A stretch of DNA of 10,984 nt from Bacteroidales bacterium. GTDB lineage: Bacteria; Bacteroidota; Bacteroidia; Bacteroidales; UBA932. Of the stretch, positions 1 through 5,841 are shown piece after piece. Where the stretch lies: contig SFMU01000060.1 of NCBI GenBank assembly GCA_004552965.1, forward strand, positions 1 through 10,984, read 5' to 3'. The translations under genes and the position numbers were made by a program. Positions within the stretch are counted from its first letter, which is position 1. Every line of letters starts with the position of its first letter. A model generated the notes under the pieces. It was given only the letters and a program-made list of their open reading frames with translations, ran no database searches and was not told the DNA's origin.

Positions 1-2
1 CG

Positions 3-374
3 TGGTGGACAAATGATCCTGTGGTCAGCCGCGAGGGCGAGACGGGTACGCTCACCAGCAGCGTCTTTGTCCTGAAAGCGGGCGCCATCGTCAACTTCAA
101 GTTCGGCGGTGGAGGAGGCAACCAGAATATCTATATCGAGTTCGTCAACGCCGATACCGGCGAGACCATGGCGAAGTTCTATAACACGAACGCGAACGAC
201 GGGAAACTGATCGGCTATACCTATCAGTTCGCGGGCACCGAAGACACGAACTGCTACATCCGCGTGGTGGATAACGCCACGAGCGGCTGGGGTTGCCTGA
301 CTGTCGACGGGTTTGAAGTGAACGCCGCCGTCAAAGCAGACGGTTATCTCGACGCGACCAATCAGATTCAGTAA
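3..374 (+). CDS. C-terminal fragment of secreted protein with carbohydrate-active-enzyme-like beta-sandwich domain (5' end outside window)
   Basis: The frame is open from the left edge and stops at TAA 372-374, so only the last ~123 residues are visible. The GTG at 21 is an internal codon, not a start, because the frame reads W-W-T-N-D-P upstream of it. The fragment has a Gly-rich turn (FKFGGGGGNQN), a strand IYIEFVNADTGE, then YIRVVDNATSGWGCLTVDGF near the end. This 'IRVVDNA..GWG.L.VDGF' pattern is, from memory, typical of the beta-sandwich modules in Bacteroidetes glycoside hydrolases of the GH32 type and other exported polysaccharide-degrading enzymes. The catalytic part is not visible, so enzyme class cannot be assigned. 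The fragment is clearly GC-richer than the DNA just downstream, and its 3' end is overlapped by an antisense lipoprotein gene. Confidence 0.6.
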   Translation, partial: WWTNDPVVSREGETGTLTSSVFVLKAGAIVNFKFGGGGGNQNIYIEFVNADTGETMAKFYNTNANDGKLIGYTYQFAGTEDTNCYIRVVDNATSGWGCLTVDGFEVNAAVKADGYLDATNQIQ

Positions 375-615
375 TATTGTCGGTAGTAACTGAGTAGTAG
401 ACACCATTGTGGGCATATCTACGAAAAAAATCATTGACGGCATCATCAAGATTTCGTCTTTCTCTTTTTATGTACCTATCAATCAATTCATCCTGAATAA
501 TCTGAGTCTTTACACTTTGGACAGCATCATCCAACGAGAGTTTTGGTCCACCACAAGACATCAGCAACATCAGAGAAAGCAGGCTAAAACCAGTTCTAAG
601 AATATATCGTTTCAT
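331..615 (-). CDS. Small putative lipoprotein, possibly C-terminally altered
   Basis: The 94-residue product starts MKRYILRTGFSLL and has a hydrophobic stretch ending in L-M-S-C21-G-G, a good signal-peptidase II lipobox, so it is probably a membrane-anchored lipoprotein. I chose ATG 615 because it gives a standard K/R-rich n-region. ATG 621 and 630 are in frame but add a hydrophobic FYMI. The mature part is charged and probably helical (QSVKTQIIQDELIDRYIKRERRNLDDAVNDFFRRYAHNG). The last ~14 codons run antisense into the 3' end of the GC-rich gene at 1-374, and base composition changes sharply there. The native C-terminus may therefore have been replaced by a rearrangement. I do not recognise the family. 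A promoter-like element precedes it at 631-661. Confidence 0.5.
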   Translation of the reverse strand: MKRYILRTGFSLLSLMLLMSCGGPKLSLDDAVQSVKTQIIQDELIDRYIKRERRNLDDAVNDFFRRYAHNGVYYSVTTDNITESDWSRRDNRLL

Positions 616-630
616 AATCATATAAAACAT

Positions 631-661
631 TAAATGTATTTAAGTGCTTGTATGTTTGCAA
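631..661 (-). promoter_or_regulatory. Putative Bacteroidetes-type promoter for the small lipoprotein gene
   Basis: Reading leftward, TTG at 661-659 is followed after 20 nt by TACATTTA at 638-631. The second box matches 7 of 8 positions of the known Bacteroidetes -7 consensus TAnnTTTG, and the TTG matches the -33 box with the usual spacing. The start codon of the lipoprotein gene lies 15 nt further on. The assignment rests on motif and spacing only. Confidence 0.4.
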
Positions 662-662
662 T

Positions 663-1058
663 TTATCTCACCCGAACGTCAAGATCGAGGGAGTGGGGAT
701 TGAAGTCGATGGAGCGGACGTCGATGTTCCGGAGGGCGTGAGCCGCCTTCGGGAAGGCATCAAGGGAGACGTCAAGCATGTCGTCACCTGCTCTTGAAAG
801 GACTTCCTTGCCGATCCTGTTGTTGATGAAGCCGACGAGTCTCAGAACGATTGCATTCAAGGCGCCATTGACCAACTGAAGACGCAGGTTGTGTCCGTCG
901 AAGTCAAGATACCGGAGATGGATTTCCACAGTGCCAAGGACCGGAACCTTTGCGCCAAGACCCAACACATTGTGGTCGATGAAGTTGACACTCAATGCCA
1001 TACCGGTTTTGGAAGAAACCAGTTGCTGCAACTCCGGATAGGATACAGAAAGAATCAT
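663..1058 (-). CDS. Conserved-looking protein of unknown function, 131 aa
   Basis: The frame opens with ATG 1058, and an in-frame stop lies only 18 nt upstream, so this start is almost forced. There is no signal peptide or membrane segment, so the product is probably cytoplasmic. The N-terminus (SYPELQQLVSSKTGMALSV) looks helical. The middle (VPVLGTVEIHLRYLDFDGHNLRLQLV) alternates hydrophobic residues like beta strands, then a hydrophobic segment (NAIVLRLVGFINNRIGKEVL) follows. The tail (IDVRSIDFNPHSLDLDVRVR) again looks like strands. I do not recognise the family. The gene lies 97 nt downstream of the exported barrel protein gene on the same strand and may be its operon partner. The absence of a Cys- or signal-containing N-terminus distinguishes it from its exported neighbours. 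Confidence 0.65.
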   Translation of the reverse strand: MILSVSYPELQQLVSSKTGMALSVNFIDHNVLGLGAKVPVLGTVEIHLRYLDFDGHNLRLQLVNGALNAIVLRLVGFINNRIGKEVLSRAGDDMLDVSLDAFPKAAHALRNIDVRSIDFNPHSLDLDVRVR

Positions 1059-1155
1059 TGGCGTCAGCGTTATGGGTCAGCGTATTCGGTCTAAAACTGA
1101 TACCAAATTGCAGAATAAATCGATTGGCATCAAGTTCATATTGGTTCATTCTTCG

Positions 1156-2253
1156 TCAGAACCTGAAACCGAAAGCAAACTCGATGGAAGCCGTGCGGAC
1201 ATCAATGGTGGAAAACAAGAGCTGAAGCTCAACAGGGCCCCAAGTCGCCGCAGGACCGCATTCAAGGGCCAGCCCGCTGGCACTGAGATCATTGACCTTC
1301 GCCCAATTGCGGTCAACATCCTCCCAGAGAACGACCTTGCGGCCATAACCTGCTCCAGCAAGAATCGAAAACCTTCTGCCAAGATTCTTCCGGACTCCGA
1401 GACAGGAGTGCATGACAGAAATCGAACGACCTCCGGAAGGCCAGAAGTTACCACCTTCGCAAGACCCGTCAGAATTGCAGAGATAGGACCAGGATCCACC
1501 GGCGAAATTGCTGCGGAACCTGGCATAGACGCCCCAAGGGCAATCTTTTACGAATATGCTGACAGAACCGCCGAAGGATATTTCAGGCCAGGGAGCTATG
1601 GATGCAACTACAGACCCGGACAGATGGCGGCTGCCGGAAGACAATTCCCGGACAGGATCCTTAAATGAGCATCCCGGTTCTGCCAGTCCCTCGATGGAAT
1701 GCATCTGCACAACCGGTCCGGAGCGAAGTCCCGCCACCTGAGGCAGTTCAGGAAAAGATGCTCGGACTGAAGAGGAAGAATCCTTCACATCCTCAGCCGG
1801 AGGCAGGGAACACGATGTTCTGGAAGGTTGTACGGATGGTAGTGATTTGACCGGTGCGGGAGGCGCCTGGGGCTTTGTTCCCTCTACGGCGTCCTCACGG
1901 CTTTCCTCGCGGGTGTCCTCACGGGTGTCCTCGATGGTCTCCTCGATGCCGAAGAGCAATGAATATGTCGTCTTCAGTCTTTCGAATCTCCTGTGCTGCA
2001 CTTCGGACATCGAACCTGTCCCCGAACGAAGCTGGGACCTGAGATCGAGAAGCGATGAATAGAGCCGGCCAAGAGAAGCTTTGGAGACTTTCTCACCGGA
2101 TTCTGCCTTGACTTTCAGCTCCAGGCAAGATTCGCAGAGCGCTTCATACTTGTCCAGAATCCTGTCCCAGTCTTTTTCCGCAGCATGGCACAGACTGCCA
2201 CCGGACAAAGCCAACAGCAGCAAGGACAGTATGAGGGAGCAAGACGTTTTCAT
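1156..2253 (-). CDS. Exported protein with helical head, short-repeat linker and C-terminal outer-membrane beta-barrel-like domain
   Basis: The 365-residue product begins with a clear signal peptide (MKTSCSLILSLLLLALSGGSLCHA, cleavage probably after A24). Residues 26-103 look helical and charged. Residues 104-125 are a four-residue repeat of the type E-[DE]-[TSA]-[RIV] (EDTREDTREESRED). A Pro/Ser-rich linker follows to about 205. Residues 211-365 have the Gly/aromatic alternation of a Bacteroidetes outer-membrane barrel and end in Phe (FAFGFRF). The stretch GVYARFRSNFAGGSWSYLCN and the later GAGYGRKVVLWE..NWAKVND are patterns I associate with a recurrent uncharacterised barrel domain at the C-terminus of modular Bacteroidales proteins. 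The head probably faces the periplasm. The gene is divergent from the Ser/Thr kinase across a 58-nt gap, which suggests a shared regulatory or signalling context. Confidence 0.75.
   Translation of the reverse strand: MKTSCSLILSLLLLALSGGSLCHAAEKDWDRILDKYEALCESCLELKVKAESGEKVSKASLGRLYSSLLDLRSQLRSGTGSMSEVQHRRFERLKTTYSLLFGIEETIEDTREDTREESREDAVEGTKPQAPPAPVKSLPSVQPSRTSCSLPPAEDVKDSSSSVRASFPELPQVAGLRSGPVVQMHSIEGLAEPGCSFKDPVRELSSGSRHLSGSVVASIAPWPEISFGGSVSIFVKDCPWGVYARFRSNFAGGSWSYLCNSDGSCEGGNFWPSGGRSISVMHSCLGVRKNLGRRFSILAGAGYGRKVVLWEDVDRNWAKVNDLSASGLALECGPAATWGPVELQLLFSTIDVRTASIEFAFGFRF
1882..1950 (-). repeat. Imperfect 12-bp tandem repeats inside the linker coding region
   Basis: On the + strand five consecutive 12-nt units can be aligned at 1882-1893, 1894-1905, 1906-1917, 1918-1929 and 1930-1941, with a partial sixth to 1950. 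The best pair (1906-1917 and 1918-1929) differs at one base. The unit length is a multiple of three, so gain or loss of units keeps the frame and only lengthens or shortens the acidic/Arg linker (residues ~104-125) of the exported barrel protein. Confidence 0.65.
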
Positions 2254-2265
2254 CGTTTACTGCGG

Positions 2266-2292
2266 CAAATTTAACAATTATTTGTACTTTTG
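2266..2292. promoter_or_regulatory. Divergent promoter region with two perfect TAnnTTTG boxes
   Basis: The 58-nt gap between the barrel-protein gene and the kinase gene holds two exact matches to the Bacteroidetes -7 box. One is TACTTTTG on the + strand at 2285-2292, pointing to the kinase start 20 nt further on. The other is TAAATTTG on the - strand at 2273-2266, pointing to the barrel-protein start 12 nt away. The boxes are only 11 nt apart, so the two polymerase footprints must overlap. No convincing -33 TTG was found for either. Both 5' leaders would be very short. Confidence 0.5.
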
Positions 2293-2311
2293 GGGGCATC
2301 GCAGAATCCAA

Positions 2312-3235
2312 ATGGGAAATAACAGACACACTGACAACACCAATTCGGGTTTCTTCGGACCGGACAATCAGATGGAAGAATGGAGATCCGCACCGCTGGA
2401 GGAAATCGGCCACCGGGACGGACCTTTCATCATTTACAAAAGTTCCGGACAACGCAGGAACGTTGTTCTCAAATGCATCAGGGAGGAATATCGCGACAAC
2501 CCTCTCTACTGTGACATGCTGCGGAAGGAATATGAAATAGGCCACAGCCTCAACCATCCCAACATCAGGGAGTACTACTCACTGACAGAAGATCCGGAAC
2601 TCGGACTGACCATCGAGATGGAATGGGTGGACGGAAGGCCACTGGAGGATCTTCTTGCGGAATGCCGCAGAAACGGGGCGCTGTGCGACAGGATTGCCAG
2701 GCAGATTCTGGACGCAGTCCGTTTCATGCACCTCAAGCAGGTGATACACAGAGACCTAAAACCGACGAATATCCTCATCTCACACAATGGGCAGAATGTC
2801 AAGCTGATCGATTTTTCCCTCTCGGACTCGGATTCGCATTTTGTTCTGAAAGGAAATGCAGGCACTGTCCGCTACGCCTCTCCGGAGCAGAAGGAGTGCA
2901 GGTCGACTGACTTCAGGAGCGACATCTTCTCGCTTGGAATGATTCTCTCAGAAATGTCCGTCAGCAGACGCTATCGCAAGATTGCACGGAAGTGTCTGCA
3001 TTCAGACCCGGACAAACGCTTTCCCGACATAGACTCGCTTGAAAAGGCACTCTTCGCCCCGTATCATTCTGCAATGGCGATCGTGGCAACGATCCTGATT
3101 CTCACAGCAGCAGCCGGATGGTTGCTGATCAGCCACAGGCAGAAGAGCGAGAAGGTCGACATCGAAACAATAGACCAGATCTTCAGAGAGGCAACAGACC
3201 TTCTGGAGGATTCCGACATCAATCCCGTTGAGTGA
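2312..3235 (+). CDS. Membrane-anchored serine/threonine protein kinase
   Basis: The 307-residue product has an N-terminal cytoplasmic Hanks-type kinase domain (about residues 27-248), one transmembrane helix (254-273) and a short, mainly acidic tail. Visible kinase motifs are the ATP-binding Lys (VVLK54), the alpha-C Glu (RKE73), catalytic HRDLKPTN (146-153), IDFS (166-169) in place of DFG, the SPE form of APE (190-192), alpha-F DIFSLG (204-209) and the conserved Arg in DPDKR236. The Gly-rich loop is degenerate (IGHRDGPFIIYKS). The region between alpha-F and DPDKR is shorter than usual. Catalytic residues are intact, so activity is likely. ATG 2312 is chosen because it follows the -7 box at 2285-2292. 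The longer frame to 2081 runs antisense through the neighbouring signal-peptide region and is not credible. The substrate is unknown. Confidence 0.88.
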   Translation: MGNNRHTDNTNSGFFGPDNQMEEWRSAPLEEIGHRDGPFIIYKSSGQRRNVVLKCIREEYRDNPLYCDMLRKEYEIGHSLNHPNIREYYSLTEDPELGLTIEMEWVDGRPLEDLLAECRRNGALCDRIARQILDAVRFMHLKQVIHRDLKPTNILISHNGQNVKLIDFSLSDSDSHFVLKGNAGTVRYASPEQKECRSTDFRSDIFSLGMILSEMSVSRRYRKIARKCLHSDPDKRFPDIDSLEKALFAPYHSAMAIVATILILTAAAGWLLISHRQKSEKVDIETIDQIFREATDLLEDSDINPVE

Positions 3236-3845
3236 TGACCTCGACCAGATTCAGTCCATCCCTCTTTCCAGCGACATACGCGGGAGTGTACTCCCCTTCC
3301 CTGAATATGCGGGCAAGGTAAAGCGGGTAGCCAAGCATGAATGAGTCCTGCTCGAAACGGTCACCCTCAAGCAGGCTTGCATTCACTGATGACACAACCT
3401 GGTAACTGTCGTTCCCAAGATATTCAAGAGTCACCACCCTGTCCGGATTCCATCCAATCCGGAGATGGTCCCCTGCTTTCAATGAGGAAGAGTAAATGGT
3501 TTTTGCACTGAAAAAAGTGGATTCCAGAGACGAATCCTTCCTAAGGCCGGTGCAGAAAGAATGGAAGTCCTGTCTGCCGACCAATCTGGCGAGAATGTCG
3601 AGAGTCGACTCGCGCGGAACAGTGCTCAGTGTGACATAACCGTAAAGACGCTTCAGTGTAGAGGAAGACAGGAGCTCACCGGTTTCTTTTTCAATCATAT
3701 AGGAAAGAGATTCGAAATCCTTGGTCGTTGCAAGCTTCCGACCGTAATGCTCCTCAACAAGATGAAGAAGGTACTTCAGTTCCGGAATTACATTCTTTGC
3801 TGGCATATTCTTGGTCATTTGAAAATAAGCTGCCTGGATTTGCAT
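3219..3845 (-). CDS. Putative helix-turn-helix-type regulator with C-terminal beta domain
   Basis: The 208-residue protein has no signal peptide or membrane segment. Residues ~40-100 are predicted helical and carry the pattern DFESLSYMIEKETGELLSSSTLKRLYGY followed by PRESTLDILARLVG. This resembles an XRE-like DNA-binding fold in which S-S-TLKRL would be the recognition helix. I recall proteins with the 'TLKRLWGY..PR..TLD.LA' pattern as widespread, mostly unnamed, Bacteroidales proteins. Residues ~121-205 are beta-rich (LKAGDHLRIGWNPDRVVTLEYLGNDSYQVV). ATG 3845 is used, with ATG 3818 and 3806 as alternatives. The gene lies 34 nt downstream of the lipoprotein cluster on the same strand with no obvious terminator or -7 box between, so cotranscription is possible. 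Its 3' end overlaps the kinase gene by 17 nt. DNA binding is inferred, not shown. Confidence 0.65.
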   Translation of the reverse strand: MQIQAAYFQMTKNMPAKNVIPELKYLLHLVEEHYGRKLATTKDFESLSYMIEKETGELLSSSTLKRLYGYVTLSTVPRESTLDILARLVGRQDFHSFCTGLRKDSSLESTFFSAKTIYSSSLKAGDHLRIGWNPDRVVTLEYLGNDSYQVVSSVNASLLEGDRFEQDSFMLGYPLYLARIFREGEYTPAYVAGKRDGLNLVEVITQRD

Positions 3846-3879
3846 AAGGTCTAATGGCAGGATATTCTTATATTACTGA

Positions 3880-4950
3880 TTATTCTTTATATGCTATCTT
3901 TACGCTGTTGTCGACGACAAGGTCATCTATCCGTTGCCCTCTTGCCACATAAAGTGTCTCAAGGTCAGGTGAATCGCTCAGATCCAGATGAGTGAGCCGG
4001 AGATTGGATGAGACGTCAAGAGTTCTGAACGAGTTCAAGCCTGCCACAAGAGACTCCAGTTCAGAAAGGGAAGAAAGGTCCAGGGCCTCAAGAGAGTTGC
4101 CAAAGCAGTCAATCGTCCGGAGATGGGGCGCGGCAGAAAGGTTCAGTGAACTGAACTTGTTGAACCGACACTCGAAAGAGGTCAGGCTGGAAGGAAGGGA
4201 AATGGAAGACAGTCGGTTGTAGTTGCACCTGAGAGTTTTGAGAGATCTGTTGGAAGCAAGGGCCAGGCTTGTGAGCTGACCTTTCCAGACAGATCCGCAA
4301 CAGTCCAGAAATGAAAGGTTGCCGAAGTACTGGACCCCGTCCATGGTAAAGATTCCGTCAGTGTTCACAATGATCTCTTCAATCTTTTCAGCCTCTTCGG
4401 TGATGATTTTACCGTCAGAATCAGCATCGTAACGACCGAGCAGGTATTCGAGAAGCAGCGGATCGGAAATCGTGACTCCGACTCCTTCGGGAGGCAGAAC
4501 AGGACCAGGCACCGTTGGCTCCTGTCCGGAATCGCCGGGTCCAACAGGGTGGTCAGGAACTGAAGGAACGATTTCGGTAGTGAAACGCAGAAGCTTTGTT
4601 CTGATCTCATTGCGTCCATTGCCAGCCTTGGCGTAGAAACAATATTCAGTGCCACCTGCCAGTTTGTCCACCCGGGTAGAAAAACTGCAATCGGAATCAA
4701 GGTCGGCACTGTAGAAACTCAGATGGACCTCATCAGGACCGAACATGAATCCGGTCAGGAGGACACCGTTGTCTGTGGTCAGGTTCGCGGACAGGACCGC
4801 AAAGGCGGAACCGTCTGCTGTTCCCGATTCGTACCCCACTTCGGCGAATTCCGGGGTGGCATCCTCCGGAGGCAGGTCCGAGGCTGGGTTGCATGAGGTG
4901 CAGGCAAACGCAGCAATTGCGATGAGGTATAGGAGTCTGTCAAGTCTCAT
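3880..4950 (-). CDS. Surface lipoprotein with FN3-like, EF-hand-like and leucine-rich-repeat regions
   Basis: The 356-residue product starts at ATG 4950, 4 nt after the stop of the upstream fimbrillin gene. The frame extends to a TTG at 4968, but this would disrupt the signal peptide. The signal peptide MRLDRLLYLIAIAAFACTSC ends in a lipobox-like C20, with C17 possible. Residues ~34-126 resemble an FN3-like beta-sandwich. A Pro/Gly linker spans ~127-157. D175-A-D-S-D-G-K-I-I-T-E-E186 fits the 12-residue calcium-binding EF-hand/dockerin loop, with ligands at positions 1, 3, 5 and 12. Residues ~196-343 hold five to six LRRs of ~19-21 residues (L.SL.L....SLKTLRCNYNRL.S). This order (EF-hand loop, cap, LRR) is, from memory, common in Bacteroidetes surface LRR proteins. 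The likely role is ligand or matrix binding at the cell surface. Confidence 0.8.
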   Translation of the reverse strand: MRLDRLLYLIAIAAFACTSCNPASDLPPEDATPEFAEVGYESGTADGSAFAVLSANLTTDNGVLLTGFMFGPDEVHLSFYSADLDSDCSFSTRVDKLAGGTEYCFYAKAGNGRNEIRTKLLRFTTEIVPSVPDHPVGPGDSGQEPTVPGPVLPPEGVGVTISDPLLLEYLLGRYDADSDGKIITEEAEKIEEIIVNTDGIFTMDGVQYFGNLSFLDCCGSVWKGQLTSLALASNRSLKTLRCNYNRLSSISLPSSLTSFECRFNKFSSLNLSAAPHLRTIDCFGNSLEALDLSSLSELESLVAGLNSFRTLDVSSNLRLTHLDLSDSPDLETLYVARGQRIDDLVVDNSVKIAYKE

Positions 4951-4954
4951 GATG

Positions 4955-5836
4955 CTAATTCCAGTCAATGACTCCCCCGCCGATGCTGATCAGCACTTTG
5001 TCGGGATTGTCGGAAAGTACAATATCAAGAGAATGCCTCATCCCGCTCCCGAAGATGAATTTCGAGCTCAGAAGATAGGAAACATCCTTTACGATAACCT
5101 CCACCAGGGGTATCTGGTTAAGAATCTTCTGCGGAACGACAATCGCAGAGTAACTGCCCGGAGCATTGCAGCAGGCAATGAGAGTCCCGACAGGAGATTC
5201 CGGGTCCTTCTCGACGTCTCCGCTTTCCAGATTCACAAGTGCGACCGGAACAGTCCCATGCACTTTGACGATTGCATCCGAGGGCAGATCGCCTTCGTAA
5301 TCAGGACCTTTTACCAGATTGATGTCCAATCTAGAGAGCCTATGGGTGAAATGGAGAGGGACAGTTCCTGCTTCTCTGCAGGCAGAAGATGTCTTTGCCC
5401 AAAGAAAATCACTGAGTGTCAAACCGTTTCCCCGTTGATCCGATTCAAGTTCGAAGCGGAAATTCTCTATTGAACCGACATCGGAGGCATAAGGATAGTA
5501 GGAATAGATGTCGAAGATGTCATCCTCATGCCAATAGACCGGAGGGCTGACAGTCCACTCGCCGCCATCTTTGACAGCCTTGCTGTTGTTCGCCCAGTTT
5601 CCGGAAATTTCCAAGCGGCGCGGCATGCCCTGGGCATCGTGTGAAACAGCGAATATCCCGATTTCATCCCCGTCCTCAAATGAAGTAGCCGTGGCTCTGC
5701 CCGGAGCCCCGGGGAGAAGCGGAGCGAATGTCATCGATTCCGGATAATCCGGGTCCGGAGCAAGCCTTCCGCCGCAGGAAGCAAGCGCAAGGAGCATCGG
5801 AATGAATATGCCATATTCAATGATTCTTTTCCTCAT
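4955..5836 (-). CDS. Fimbrillin (Mfa-like) family lipoprotein
   Basis: The 293-residue product starts at ATG 5836, 5 nt after the upstream stop. A TTG at 5845 would overlap that stop and is less likely. The signal peptide ends L-A-S-C21-G-G, a good lipobox. Fimbrillin-family signatures are FEDGDEIGIF (53-62), YWHEDDIFDIYSYYPY (101-116), SDFLWAK (142-148), LHFTHRLSRLDI (161-172), SAIVVPQ (230-236), FGSGMRHSLDIVL (262-274) and a terminal DW. These recur in order in the two other fimbrillin domains of the cluster. Mfa/FimA-type proteins are exported as lipoproteins, and many polymerise into surface fibres by donor-strand exchange. Whether this one polymerises or acts as an anchor or tip subunit cannot be told. 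Confidence 0.85.
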   Translation of the reverse strand: MRKRIIEYGIFIPMLLALASCGGRLAPDPDYPESMTFAPLLPGAPGRATATSFEDGDEIGIFAVSHDAQGMPRRLEISGNWANNSKAVKDGGEWTVSPPVYWHEDDIFDIYSYYPYASDVGSIENFRFELESDQRGNGLTLSDFLWAKTSSACREAGTVPLHFTHRLSRLDINLVKGPDYEGDLPSDAIVKVHGTVPVALVNLESGDVEKDPESPVGTLIACCNAPGSYSAIVVPQKILNQIPLVEVIVKDVSYLLSSKFIFGSGMRHSLDIVLSDNPDKVLISIGGGVIDWN

Positions 5837-5841
5837 GTTTC

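Noticed and set aside
904..1149. 81-codon - strand frame overlapping the small unknown gene
   Set aside because: The product is irregular, Cys/His/Pro-rich and unlike a folded protein, while the overlapping frame 663-1058 shows regular strand and helix patterns.
1072..1668. 198-codon + strand open frame
   Set aside because: It is antisense to the barrel domain of the exported protein and has a low-complexity product without domain features.
1882..1950. CRISPR-like repeat array
   Set aside because: The units are 12 nt, contiguous without spacers, imperfect and in frame inside a coding region, so they are protein-linker repeats.
2081..2311. Upstream in-frame extension of the kinase gene (77 extra codons)
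   Set aside because: It runs antisense through the signal-peptide end of the barrel-protein gene, lies upstream of the perfect -7 box at 2285-2292 and adds no recognisable kinase sequence.
4951..4968. TTG start at 4968 for the LRR lipoprotein
   Set aside because: ATG 4950 gives a proper lipoprotein signal peptide and a 4-nt gap; the TTG start would overlap the upstream gene and lengthen the n-region.
4745..5473. 242-codon + strand open frame
   Set aside because: It is antisense to two well-supported lipoprotein genes with clear domain signatures, and its product has no domain or signal pattern.
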